Below are positions 36,859 to 47,473 of a stretch of DNA of 64,000 bases, one piece after another; the stretch's first letter is position 1, and each line of letters begins with the position of its first letter. The notes under the pieces were generated by a model. The model was given only the letters and a program-made list of their open reading frames with translations, was not told where the DNA came from and searched no databases. A program made the translations under genes and the position numbers. Source of the stretch: Mycobacterium paraffinicum (GTDB taxonomy: Bacteria; Actinomycetota; Actinomycetes; Mycobacteriales; Mycobacteriaceae); the NCBI RefSeq assembly GCF_001907675.1, contig NZ_MPNT01000018.1, positions 47,989 to 111,988 on the forward strand, read 5' to 3'.

Positions 36859-38399
36859 CGCAGCGGCTCCCCCCACTGCACCTGTCCGCGAAGCTTGCCC
36901 TTGAGCAGCTTGCCACCGGCGTTGCGCGGCAGCGCGCTGTCGACCACGGTGACGTACTGCGGCACCTTGAAATCGGCGAGCTGTTCGCGGCAGTGGTCGA
37001 GCACGGCCGGCACGTCGATCTCGTCCGCGCCACCGAACAGCACGGCGCCCACCTTCTCGCCCATGACGTCGTCGGGGACCGCCAGCACGCAGGCGTCCGC
37101 GACGTGCGGCGCGGCGAGCAGCACGGCCTCCACCTCGACGCTGGAGACGTTCTCGCCGCCGCGATTAATGATGTCCTTGAGCCGGTCGACGATGTGCACC
37201 CGCCCCGCCTCGTCGACGCGCACGACATCGCCCGTGTGCAGCCAGCCGTCCACGATGGTCGCGGCGGTCGCTTCCGGCCGGTTCCAGTAGCCAGCGGTGA
37301 TGTTCGCGCCGCGCACCACCAACTCGCCGACGCCCGGCTCGTCGCCGCCGAACGGAATCAGGCCGAGGTCGACGGACGGGACCGCATACCCGACCGAGTC
37401 GGCGTGCTCGACCGCGTCCCGGCTCGGCAGCACGGTCATCAGCGAGGCCGACTCGGTCATGCCGTAGCCGTTGAAGACCGTGGCTTGCGGAAAGGCGTTC
37501 TTCACCGAGCGCACCAGCGACGGTGCGATCGGTGCGCCGCCGTAACCCACCCAACGCACGCCGGAGACGTCGGCCTCGGCAAAGCCGTTGTGCCGCAACA
37601 TCAGTGCGTAGACGGCCGGCACGGTGACCATGACGGAGATGCGCTCGGCGCTCAGCGTGGCGATCAACCCGTCCAGATTGAGGGCGGGCATGATCACCGA
37701 CGCGCCGCCCAGCCGGGTGGCGGCCAGCAGCTGTGAGTTGCAACCGGTCACGTGAAACAGCGGCACCGAGATGAGCGTACGCATGGCATCGCCCAGGTCG
37801 CGCGGCTGTTCCAGACAGCGAATCGCGTTCTCGGTGTTGGTCAGAAAGGCCTCGTGGGTGGTCGGCACCCCTTTGGGGTGGCCGGTGGTGCCCGACGTGT
37901 AGAACAGCGCGGCCACGTCCGCGGGGCCGAGCCGGTCCGTCACGTACGGCTGCCCGTCGGGCAGCGGGGCGTCGGCGGCCAGGTCCAGCGCCGCCCCGGA
38001 GTCAGCGAGGACGAACTCGACCTCCGGCTGCGCCGAGCGTGTATTGACAGCCACCGCAACTCCACCGGCCATCACGATGCCCCAGAACGCCAGCACCCAG
38101 TCGATGCCCGCGGGGTAACGCACCGCGACGCGATCACCGGGCCGCAGCCCGCCCGCGCGCAGCCCGCCGGCGACGCGCGCCGCGCGGTCCCACAGCTGGC
38201 GGTAGGTCAGTCGGCCGGCGCCGAGCTCGACCACCGCCTCGCTGTCCGGACGCCGCTCGACCTGTTGGGCGAGCATGTCCAGCAGCGTGGCGGGCAGGTC
38301 GTCGTAGTGGGGGACGCCGGCGGCGTCGCGGGTCACGCCTGTCGCCGGAAACGGGTTGTGGTCGCGATGAATTTCGAGGACTGCGCCCCGCTGCGTCAC
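36855..38399 (-). CDS. Fatty-acyl-CoA synthetase (FadD-type AMP-forming ligase)
   Basis: A 514-residue ANL-superfamily ligase. The AMP loop is FYTSGTTGHPKGVP, the adenylate motif is FNGYGMTESAS, the hinge region is WLHTGDVVRVDEAGRVHIVDR, and the catalytic lysine lies near the C-terminus (ALPRNAGGKLLKG). GGAGG seven bases before GTG at 38399 fixes the start; an upstream in-frame alternative at 38429 lacks this site. It is the first gene of a two-gene operon with the fused acyl-CoA carboxylase, so it probably supplies the acyl-CoA that is then carboxylated. Substrate chain length is not visible. Confidence 0.92.
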   Translation of the reverse strand: MTQRGAVLEIHRDHNPFPATGVTRDAAGVPHYDDLPATLLDMLAQQVERRPDSEAVVELGAGRLTYRQLWDRAARVAGGLRAGGLRPGDRVAVRYPAGIDWVLAFWGIVMAGGVAVAVNTRSAQPEVEFVLADSGAALDLAADAPLPDGQPYVTDRLGPADVAALFYTSGTTGHPKGVPTTHEAFLTNTENAIRCLEQPRDLGDAMRTLISVPLFHVTGCNSQLLAATRLGGASVIMPALNLDGLIATLSAERISVMVTVPAVYALMLRHNGFAEADVSGVRWVGYGGAPIAPSLVRSVKNAFPQATVFNGYGMTESASLMTVLPSRDAVEHADSVGYAVPSVDLGLIPFGGDEPGVGELVVRGANITAGYWNRPEATAATIVDGWLHTGDVVRVDEAGRVHIVDRLKDIINRGGENVSSVEVEAVLLAAPHVADACVLAVPDDVMGEKVGAVLFGGADEIDVPAVLDHCREQLADFKVPQYVTVVDSALPRNAGGKLLKGKLRGQVQWGEPLR

Positions 38400-38489
38400 G
38401 TCTCGACCTCCGTCACATCGAACAGTCATGTCCCGGCTGTGAGCGTAGTAGGCCGGCCCGCGCCCAGAGCTGGAAACGGTGCTGCCGGA

Positions 38490-38708
38490 TCAGTGCGGGG
38501 GCTCCGCCGGCACACCGGAAAGACCGTCCGCGATCCCCCGCTCTATGTCGTGTTGCTGCATGTCGTGTTGCTGCGCCGGGGCGGCACCTGGCGGCGTGTC
38601 CGGACAACCGCAACCGAGGGTGCCGAAGACGCTGGGGTCGGCGTGAACCGGTGTCCCGACACCGCAGCTCAGCGTCAAAGCGGCGGTGAGCAGTATCTTG
38701 GCGATCAC
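38490..38708 (-). CDS. Small secreted protein of unknown function
   Basis: A 72-residue protein from GTG at 38708, preceded by GGAGGAG at suitable spacing. Residues 1-22 are a signal peptide (IAKILLTAALTLSCGVGTPVHA, cleavage before DPSVFG). The mature protein is about 50 residues, with a CGC motif after FGTLG and a Gln/His/Asp-rich tail (QQHDMQQHD). Similar very short secreted proteins starting with DPSVFGTL are familiar in mycobacteria but have no assigned role. A longer frame upstream is Arg-rich and rejected. It lies upstream of fadD in the same direction, 90 bases away. Confidence 0.6.
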   Translation of the reverse strand: MIAKILLTAALTLSCGVGTPVHADPSVFGTLGCGCPDTPPGAAPAQQHDMQQHDIERGIADGLSGVPAEPPH

Positions 38709-38769
38709 ATCGCGGCTCCTCCTCACCCGGCGCCTACACCCCCGACACCTAAGCGGACGAGGACGCGCA

Positions 38770-38928
38770 CTAACGGGTTCCACTGACGAGAGCGGGTGCG
38801 CCGTTGCGGACAATCGCCGCCTCGGCCGAGTTGAACGCGAGGGTTTCGACCAGGTGGACCACAGAGCTCACCGGGTACCGGCCGCCCACGGCGCGGATAC
38901 TGGTCGAAGAAGTGGTGGTCGTCCTCAT
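38770..38928 (-). CDS. Doubtful small ORF (52 aa)
   Basis: A 52-residue frame in the 363-base gap between the small secreted protein and the response regulator. It starts with ATG after a G-rich stretch (CTGGGGGTT) and reads like coding sequence (RYPVSSVVHLVETLAFNSAE), without signal or membrane segment. I recognise no family. Nothing else in the gap is supported except the upstream region of the response regulator. Confidence 0.3.
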   Translation of the reverse strand: MRTTTTSSTSIRAVGGRYPVSSVVHLVETLAFNSAEAAIVRNGAPALVSGTR

Positions 38929-39071
38929 AACCCCCAGGTTCGCGCGCCGCCGGGTCGGTGTCGTCGGTGCTGACACCCGTCTTGCGGGACCGGCAGCGTG
39001 ACCGCGGCGATACCGGCTGGCTGCAATACGCTCGGCACTGCCAGTGCGATCACACGAAAGGATCGGGTCAG

Positions 39072-39728
39072 GTGGAGCCGGGGGTGCGGGTCGTCGTCGC
39101 GGACGACGACGTGCTGTTGCGGGAGGGATTGGCCAGCCTGCTGACCCGATCCGGTTACCGCGTCGTCGGTCAGGCCGCCGACGCCACCCGCCTGCTCGAA
39201 CTGGTCCGTCAGGAGGGACCGGAGCTGGCAATCGTCGACATCCGGATGCCGCCGACGGGCACCACGGAAGGAATCGACGCCGCGATGACCATCCGCGAGG
39301 AGCTGCCAGTGGTGGGGCTGGTGATCTTGTCCGCGCACGTAGACGTCGAACCCGCGATGCGGCTCCTGGCCAACGGCCGCGGCGTCGGGTACTTGCTGAA
39401 GACGCGGGTCACCGATGTCGACGATTTCCTGGATACGCTGGGCCGAATCGCCGACGGTGGTTGTGTGGTCGACCCCGCTCTGGTCCAGGAGTTGGTCGAA
39501 TCGCGCACGCGCAACGACCCGCTGGCCGCGCTGAGCCCACGGGAGATGGAAGTCCTTGCCCTGATGGCGGAAGGCCGGTCGAACGCCGGCATCGCCCGCC
39601 GCTTGTGGGTCACCGAGGGCACGGTCGAGAAGCATGTTCGCAGCATCATGACGAAACTGGAACTACGCGAAACCCCGGACGATCATCGACGGGTTCGTGC
39701 GGTCATCACCTTCCTGGAGGCTCGCTGA
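39072..39728 (+). CDS. NarL/LuxR-family response regulator
   Basis: A 218-residue two-component regulator. The receiver domain begins RVVVADDDVLLREGL and has the phospho-acceptor D56 (IVDIRMP), and a conserved Lys near residue 112 in YLLKTRV. The C-terminal LuxR-type HTH is LSPREMEVLALMAEGRSNAGIA followed by VTEGTVEKHVRSIMTKL, kept here as two short motifs. GTG at 39072 is preceded by GAAAGGA; the longer frame lacks the receiver start. The partner kinase gene begins three bases after its stop, so they form one operon. Target genes are unknown. Confidence 0.9.
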   Translation: MEPGVRVVVADDDVLLREGLASLLTRSGYRVVGQAADATRLLELVRQEGPELAIVDIRMPPTGTTEGIDAAMTIREELPVVGLVILSAHVDVEPAMRLLANGRGVGYLLKTRVTDVDDFLDTLGRIADGGCVVDPALVQELVESRTRNDPLAALSPREMEVLALMAEGRSNAGIARRLWVTEGTVEKHVRSIMTKLELRETPDDHRRVRAVITFLEAR

Positions 39729-39731
39729 CCA

Positions 39732-41288
39732 GTGTCACCGGCTAAGTCGTTGAGCCTGTCCCGCCTCGGCTCGGCGTTGCTGTCGCGGGATCCCCTGCCC
39801 ATACCGCTGGGGCTCGCGGTCGTCACCGCCTGCATTGGGGTGGAGACCGCAGTCATGCTGCTACTCAAGACGCTTGCCGCCGAGAACGCCTTCGGTGTGC
39901 TCTACCTCATCGGGGTCTTGGTCGTCGCATCCGGCTGGGGCGCCGGATTGACCGTCGGCACCGCGGCGCTCAGCGCGTTCGCTTTCGACTACTTTCGCAG
40001 CTGGCCGGACACCAAGGTGGTGCCGGCCGAGCCCCAGGACTGGACGGTCTTGTTGGTCTTCGTCGTCGTCGGACTGGTGGCGAACGTTCTAGCGCGCACC
40101 GCGCGAGCCAACGCCGCGGCTGCCGAGCAACGGCGGCAGGACGCCGAAGCGAGCCGCGATGAGCTCGGCGTGCTGGCCGGGCAACAAGCGGGGCTGCGGC
40201 GGGTTGCGACCCTGGTGGCACGCGGGGCGCGGCCGTCGGACGTCTTCCCGGCCGTGGCGAATGAGCTGGCGAGGTCGCTCGGCGTTGCCAACGCCGCACT
40301 CTGGCGTTACGAGAATGACGGCACCGCAACGCTTATCGCGGCCCGCGACGACCCCGGGCGGGTGGTGCGGACGCCCGTCGGCAGCCGCTGGCCCCTGGAC
40401 GGGGAGAATATCGGCGCCACGGTGGCCCATTCAGGTCGACCGGCTCGAATGGACACTCACGACACGGCGATCGGTGACGTGGCGGCACTGATCACTGGCC
40501 TCGGATTGCGCAGCGGCGTGGGTGCGCCGGTCGTGGTCGAGGGCAGGCTGTGGGGGATCGCGGTCGTCGGCTCCTCTTCGGAGCCCCTGCCGCTCGATAC
40601 GGAGCAGCGGATCGGTGAATTCACCGAACTCGTCGCCACCGCAATCGCCAACGCCGAAGCCCACGCGGCGCTCACCGCTTCCCGGGCGCGTCTTGTCACC
40701 ACCGCCGACGATGCCCGGCGCCGCCTGGAACGTGATCTGCACGACGGCGCACAACAGCGGCTGGTATCCCTCGCACTGCAACTCCGCTCCATCGAAGCCG
40801 GGGTGCCGTCCGAACTCGGCTGGCTGAAAGACCAAATATCCGCCGCTGTGACGGGTCTGAACGCAGCCTCGACCGACCTGCAGGAGCTTGCTCGGGGCAT
40901 TCATCCGGCGATCTTGTCGAAAGGTGGCCTCGGTCCCGCGCTCAAGGCGCTCGCCCGCCGCTGCCCCGTTCCGGCCACCGTTCGCTTGGCACTCGAAGGA
41001 CAGATACCCGAGTTCGCCGAAGTTGCGGCGTATTACGTTGTCGCGGAGGCACTTACCAACGCGACCCGGCATGCACACGCCTCAGCGATCGATGTCGACG
41101 CCCGGATCGAGGAGTCGAAGCTGGTGGTCGCCATTCGCGACAACGGAGTGGGCGGAGCCGACAGGCGCAACGGATCCGGGCTCGTCGGTTTGATAGACCG
41201 GGTCGAGGCGCTCGGTGGCCAGCTCGACATTGCCAGTCCCCCCGGCGGCGGCACCGCCCTGCGGGCGGCGATCCCTACCCGCGCATGA
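39732..41288 (+). CDS. Sensor histidine kinase (DUF4118-GAF-HisKA_3-HATPase)
   Basis: A 518-residue kinase. Residues 22-125 form a KdpD-like DUF4118 membrane region of about four helices. Residues 155-310 are a GAF sensing domain. The dimerisation helix carries phospho-His H337 in RDLHDGAQQRL, the HisKA_3 form used with NarL-type regulators. The ATPase domain follows with EALTNATRHAHA and DNGVGGA. It is paired with the response regulator just upstream. No heme-ligating or cysteine switch is obvious, so the signal is unknown. Confidence 0.92.
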   Translation: MSPAKSLSLSRLGSALLSRDPLPIPLGLAVVTACIGVETAVMLLLKTLAAENAFGVLYLIGVLVVASGWGAGLTVGTAALSAFAFDYFRSWPDTKVVPAEPQDWTVLLVFVVVGLVANVLARTARANAAAAEQRRQDAEASRDELGVLAGQQAGLRRVATLVARGARPSDVFPAVANELARSLGVANAALWRYENDGTATLIAARDDPGRVVRTPVGSRWPLDGENIGATVAHSGRPARMDTHDTAIGDVAALITGLGLRSGVGAPVVVEGRLWGIAVVGSSSEPLPLDTEQRIGEFTELVATAIANAEAHAALTASRARLVTTADDARRRLERDLHDGAQQRLVSLALQLRSIEAGVPSELGWLKDQISAAVTGLNAASTDLQELARGIHPAILSKGGLGPALKALARRCPVPATVRLALEGQIPEFAEVAAYYVVAEALTNATRHAHASAIDVDARIEESKLVVAIRDNGVGGADRRNGSGLVGLIDRVEALGGQLDIASPPGGGTALRAAIPTRA

Positions 41289-41331
41289 CAGCGCGCAGGT
41301 TCCGGCCGCGCGGTGTCTTATCGTGATAGCG

Positions 41332-42165
41332 ATGACCATCGACGATTCCGCCATCATTCCCGAGGCGTTCTTCACTGTCGACGGCGACTCGTACGTTCCG
41401 GGGGTGATGACCCGAGGCCCGTGGGGTGCCGCGATGGGCGGACAAATCGTCGGTGGCCTGTTGGGTTGGGGCATAGAGCAATCCGGCATCGAGCCCGACT
41501 TTCAGCCGGCCCGCCTCACGGTCGACCTGCTCCGCCCGGCGTTGCTCGAGCCGGTTCAGATTCGGATTTCGGTGCAGCGGGAAGGTCGGCGGATCAAGCT
41601 CGTCGACGGCGCGCTGGTGCAGAACGGCAACACCGTCGCGCGGGCCAGTGCGCTGTTCCTGCGCCGAGGGGAGCATCCCGACGGGACGGTGTGGTCGCCG
41701 CCCCTTGCCACGCCGCCGCTTCCCGCCGATTCCGGCGGCTTCCCGGCCGACATGCCGTTTCTGATCTGGGGTTACGGGGCCACCGCCGCGGGCAGCCCGG
41801 GCATCGCGGCCGGCGAGTGGGAACAGTCCCACTCCCAGAAGTTCGCGTGGACGAGGATCTTTCGCCCGATGGTGCAGGGCTATCCCCTGACCCCCTTCAT
41901 CCGACTGGCTTTCGTCGGTGACATCACGAGTTCGCTGACGCATTGGGGCACCGGCGGATTGCGCTACATCAACGCCGACTACACCGTCACCGCCAGCCGG
42001 TTGCCCGACGGTGAGTTCCTGGGGCTGGCGGCGCAAAGCCACTACGGCGCGGCCGGGGTGGCCACCGGCGCCGCTACCCTGTTCGACCGGCGCGGGCCGA
42101 TCGGCACCAGCTCGACGCTGGCGCTCGCCCAACCGGCCGAGGCGTTCAAACCGCCCTACACCTAG
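41332..42165 (+). CDS. Acyl-CoA thioesterase-like (double hotdog) protein
   Basis: A 277-residue protein resembling the TesB-like/4HBT_3 thioesterases of actinobacteria: RGPWGAAMGGQIVGGLLGW at the start of the first hotdog, then LTVDLLRPALLEPVQIRISV, and the second hotdog with PFIRLAFVGDITSSLTHWG and YINADYTVTASRLPDGEFLGL. The start is ATG at 41332, as the upstream frame overlaps the kinase gene. It converges on the flavodoxin-like gene with a four-base overlap. Substrate unknown. Confidence 0.75.
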   Translation: MTIDDSAIIPEAFFTVDGDSYVPGVMTRGPWGAAMGGQIVGGLLGWGIEQSGIEPDFQPARLTVDLLRPALLEPVQIRISVQREGRRIKLVDGALVQNGNTVARASALFLRRGEHPDGTVWSPPLATPPLPADSGGFPADMPFLIWGYGATAAGSPGIAAGEWEQSHSQKFAWTRIFRPMVQGYPLTPFIRLAFVGDITSSLTHWGTGGLRYINADYTVTASRLPDGEFLGLAAQSHYGAAGVATGAATLFDRRGPIGTSSTLALAQPAEAFKPPYT

Positions 42166-42629
42166 GCCATCAGCTGGGCGGCAACCGTCGCCCCGAGTTC
42201 CCAGCAGGCCTGCAGGTCGACCCCGTCCGGCTTGCCCGAAACCACAACGGTCTCTGCGGCTTTGGCCCAGCCGAGGCCGGTGGTGATCGACATGACGCCG
42301 CGCTCGGCGCCCTCGGTGCCCTCGTTACCGTGCAGGTACAGACCGAACGGGCGGCCGCGCGTCGAGTCGAGCAACTGGTAATAGGCGCAGTCGAACGCGT
42401 GCTTGAGCGCACCGCTCATGTAACCCAGGTTCGCGGGGCTGCCGAGCAGGTAGCCGTCGGCCGCCAGCATCTCAGCCGGTGACACGGTCAGCGCCGGTCG
42501 CCGCACGACCTCGACGCCCTCGATCTCGGGGTCGGTGGCCCCCGAGACGACGGCCTCGAACATCTCGTGGCAGTGCGGTGACGGTGTGTGGTGAATGATC
42601 AACAGTGTCTTACGCGGTGTCTCGTTCAC
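42162..42629 (-). CDS. Flavodoxin-like / NAD(P)H-dependent FMN reductase family protein (Rv2771c homologue)
   Basis: A 155-residue flavodoxin-fold protein. The phosphate loop is IHHTPSPHCHEMFEAV and the flavin-ring loop is LGSPANLGYMSGALKHAFDC, followed by LYLHGNEGTEGAERGVMSI. It starts with GTG overlapping the stop of the upstream membrane protein. By order (Rv2771c-Rv2772c-dapB) it matches the M. tuberculosis operon. It is a probable small redox protein; partner unknown. Confidence 0.85.
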   Translation of the reverse strand: MNETPRKTLLIIHHTPSPHCHEMFEAVVSGATDPEIEGVEVVRRPALTVSPAEMLAADGYLLGSPANLGYMSGALKHAFDCAYYQLLDSTRGRPFGLYLHGNEGTEGAERGVMSITTGLGWAKAAETVVVSGKPDGVDLQACWELGATVAAQLMA

Positions 42630-43081
42630 AGGCGGCCCTGCAGTTCCAGCGCCGTCTTCATGGCTTCCCGCGCCCGGCGGCGGTCACCCGCGTAGTCGTA
42701 GGCGCGGGCCAGCCGGTACCAGCGCCGCCAATCGTCGGGGTGGTCTTCGACTTCGGTGCGTACCGAGGCGAACAGGGCGTCGGCGGCGTCGCGCTCGATG
42801 CGGCCCGACGCCCGCCGCGGCAGCGCGCTGGTGTCGAGCTCCATGCCGTCGGCCGCAATCAGAGTGGCGAGCTTCTGGTGGGCGAACCCGAAGCGCAGGG
42901 TCGCCACCATGGCCCACAGCCCGATCAGGGGCATGATCAACACCGCCAGGCCCAGCCCCACGGCGGCGCCCCGGCCCGAGGCAATCATCGCGACGGCCAT
43001 CCGCCCTAGCAGCACGAAGTACACCAGCATCGCGACGCACAGGAACGCGATCAGCAACTGGATGCGCAAGGCGGCGTTCAT
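42626..43081 (-). CDS. Membrane protein with TPR-like tail (Rv2772c homologue)
   Basis: A 151-residue protein. Two N-terminal membrane helices (about residues 6-27 and 41-62) are followed by a soluble part with RWYRLARAYDYAGDRRRAREAMKTAL, which reads like one tetratricopeptide repeat (positions about 118-143). It corresponds to Rv2772c and lies between dapB and the flavodoxin-like gene, all in one direction with 4-8 base gaps or overlaps. Function unknown. Confidence 0.85.
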   Translation of the reverse strand: MNAALRIQLLIAFLCVAMLVYFVLLGRMAVAMIASGRGAAVGLGLAVLIMPLIGLWAMVATLRFGFAHQKLATLIAADGMELDTSALPRRASGRIERDAADALFASVRTEVEDHPDDWRRWYRLARAYDYAGDRRRAREAMKTALELQGRL

Positions 43082-43088
43082 CGCGGGC

Positions 43089-45280
<2,192 letters not shown>

Positions 45281-45289
45281 CGCGCGCGG

Positions 45290-46372
45290 TTACCTCTTGA
45301 ACCGCCCCGCGAACCCGCGCAGCGGCAGGTCGGCGCTGGTGATGAGCCCCGGCGGCGCCGCCACGACGGATTTGATGGAGGCCAGCGCGGGCATGCCGGT
45401 GACGGTCATGCCGATGGAGGCGAAGTTGTCCGGGTTCGACAGGTCCACGCCGGGCTTGGGGAAGATCATGTGCTTGTTATAGATGCACGGGTCGCCCTTG
45501 ATCTGAGTGATGTAGCAGCCCTTGATATTCCAACTCGGGTCGGTGTGCGGCGTCATCTGCCACTCCAGGTGCGTCTCGACCCGGGGCACCCCGTCCACCA
45601 TGCCCTGGTACTTGATGTAGTTGCCGCCCAGCGAGCCCTTGGGCAGCGTGTACCAGCCCAGGTCCACGTCCTTGGTGCAGGCGCCCAGCTCGTAGCTGAA
45701 CTTCACCTCGTCCAGCGGCAGGTCGAAGCAGTCCGCCATCATCAACACGCTGTCGGCGAAGACGCGGGTGTATTTCTCCAGCTTCGAGGGGATCTCCGGA
45801 TCGTCGACCGGCTGGCCGTAGCCCACCTCGATCCAGGTGTCCTTGGAGTGGTGGCATGACACGTCGACGGACTCGATGGTGGTGACGTTCTCGATGTCGG
45901 CGACGTCGGCCGAGCACACCACGCCGAGTATCTGGTTGAGGCCCGGGTTCATTCCCGTCCCGTAGAACGTCGCGCCGCCCAATTCGCACGCCTCGGCCAA
46001 CAGTTGGCTCACCGGCTTGCCCGACGGGTGCGGGTGGTTCTTGTCGCGGTGCCAGCCGGTGATCCAGTCGGCGGTGGTCACGATATCGATGCCCGCCTCG
46101 AGCACCCGTACGTAGAGGTCTTCGTCGGGGAAGACCCCGTGGAACGTGAGCACGTCGGGCTTGGCGGCAATGATCTCGTCGACGGAGCCGGTGAACTTCA
46201 CCCCGTTGGGCGCCCCGCCGACGAACTCGCCCGTGTCCTTACCGACCTTCTCCGGTGAATAGCAATGCACGCCAACGAGTTCGAGGTCGGGATAGGTGGC
46301 GATCCGCTTGATCATCTCCGAACCGACGTTTCCGCTTCCGACCTGGAAGACACGAATCGGCGAGCTACTCAT
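45290..46372 (-). CDS. NAD(P)-dependent dehydrogenase, DapB-N / diaminopentanoate-dehydrogenase-like
   Basis: A 360-residue Rossmann protein starting RVFQVGSGNVGSEMIKRI, of the family with a dihydrodipicolinate-reductase-like N-terminus and the C-terminal domain found in 2,4-diaminopentanoate dehydrogenase. GTGMNPGLNQILGVV and HHSKDTW are characteristic segments. It overlaps the upstream Rieske oxygenase gene (ATGA), so the two proteins are made together. In actinobacteria such proteins are often annotated only as dihydrodipicolinate reductase, but the partner gene argues for catabolism of a ring or amine compound. The substrate is unknown. Confidence 0.8.
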   Translation of the reverse strand: MSSSPIRVFQVGSGNVGSEMIKRIATYPDLELVGVHCYSPEKVGKDTGEFVGGAPNGVKFTGSVDEIIAAKPDVLTFHGVFPDEDLYVRVLEAGIDIVTTADWITGWHRDKNHPHPSGKPVSQLLAEACELGGATFYGTGMNPGLNQILGVVCSADVADIENVTTIESVDVSCHHSKDTWIEVGYGQPVDDPEIPSKLEKYTRVFADSVLMMADCFDLPLDEVKFSYELGACTKDVDLGWYTLPKGSLGGNYIKYQGMVDGVPRVETHLEWQMTPHTDPSWNIKGCYITQIKGDPCIYNKHMIFPKPGVDLSNPDNFASIGMTVTGMPALASIKSVVAAPPGLITSADLPLRGFAGRFKR

Positions 46373-47376
46373 TGCATGGAGCCTTCCTGTGATGCGAATG
46401 CCTCGGGATAGAACTGCTTGGCCCACTTGCGAATTGCGGTGAAGCCTTCGTACTCGTCGGTGGCCAGCGCCGGCGGGTCGGAGTAGCGCTGGTGCTGCCA
46501 GATCTCGATGTCCTGCTCGAACTGGCGGATCACCTCGCGGCCGAACTCGGCCGCCTTGCGCTCGGCGCGGCCCGGATCCTTACCCGGCGTGCGACCGATG
46601 TAGACCATGAACCGGACATCGGAGGTGAACTCGTCGACCGGGGTGACCGCGGAGATGGTGCGGTTGTCGATCATTCCCCAGCTCTTGGTCACCGCGATGC
46701 CCAACCCGCCGTTGACGGCCTCGACGCCGCTGTTGACGTCCTCGATCTTCTGTCCGTCGTCACCCTCGAACGTGATGGTGAAGTCGACGAAGGACACCGG
46801 CTCGGCGAATTCGTGGCGGGTGAAGACCGGCACGATGGGCGTGTTGTGCACGAACTTGAAATGCGCGAAGTCGACACCGTTTTCCAGCACGTACTGCGGG
46901 TGCAGCTCCAGGGCCGGCCGGTACAACCGCTGTTGCGGGTAGTAGCCGTCGGCGCTGCTGCCGTCGTGAAACGCGCCGAATACGTCGGGGGCCTCGAAGT
47001 ACGGGTCGCGGCGCTCGACGTCGTGCCAGATGTAGACCGACGAATTGCGTTCCACCACGGGGTAGGTGCGAATGCGCCGGCCACGGTTGGGCCGATCCTG
47101 GTAGGGAATGCAGACGTTGCGGCCCTCCTGGCTCCACTGCCACCCGTGGAAAGGACACTGCAGGACTTCACCGACGACCTTGCCGCCGTACCCCAGATGC
47201 GCGCCGAGGTGTTCGCAGTAGGCGTTCATGACGGTGAGCTGCCCGGACTCGGCCCGCCAGGCGACCATTTCCTGGCCGAAGTACTTCATCTTGTGCACGT
47301 CGCCGACACCGATCTCGTCCGACCAGGCGACCTGGAACCAGCCGGTTGGTTTCATCGACAAGGGCGGCTTAGCCAT
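46369..47376 (-). CDS. Rieske non-heme iron oxygenase, KshA-like
   Basis: A 335-residue Rieske oxygenase. Cluster ligands are C54/H56 (YCEHLGAH) and C74/H77 (CPFHGWQW). The mononuclear iron site is NGVDFAHFKFVHNT with D169, H172 and H177. The overall form resembles KshA, the steroid 9-alpha-hydroxylase oxygenase, but the true kshA is normally elsewhere, so this is a paralogue. AAGGAGG precedes ATG at 47376. It needs a reductase not present in the window. It is coupled to a downstream dehydrogenase and faces a TetR gene. Confidence 0.88.
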   Translation of the reverse strand: MAKPPLSMKPTGWFQVAWSDEIGVGDVHKMKYFGQEMVAWRAESGQLTVMNAYCEHLGAHLGYGGKVVGEVLQCPFHGWQWSQEGRNVCIPYQDRPNRGRRIRTYPVVERNSSVYIWHDVERRDPYFEAPDVFGAFHDGSSADGYYPQQRLYRPALELHPQYVLENGVDFAHFKFVHNTPIVPVFTRHEFAEPVSFVDFTITFEGDDGQKIEDVNSGVEAVNGGLGIAVTKSWGMIDNRTISAVTPVDEFTSDVRFMVYIGRTPGKDPGRAERKAAEFGREVIRQFEQDIEIWQHQRYSDPPALATDEYEGFTAIRKWAKQFYPEAFASQEGSMQ

Positions 47377-47422
47377 GCGGGATCCCTCCTTGCAACGAAT
47401 GATAGGCCGGGCCGTCAACAAA

Positions 47423-47448
47423 TCAAAGTACCCTCTATGAAACTTTCA
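47423..47448. promoter_or_regulatory. Imperfect inverted repeat in the Rieske/TetR intergenic region
   Basis: TCAAAGTACC (47423-47432) and GAAACTTTCA (47439-47448) are imperfect inverted copies with a six-base gap; the core is AAAGT and ACTTT. It lies in the 97-base gap between the divergent Rieske oxygenase and TetR genes, where a TetR operator would be expected. It does not match the KstR consensus as I know it. Confidence 0.45.
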
Positions 47449-47473
47449 GCGCCCTGCGCGATAGGCTCGGCAA

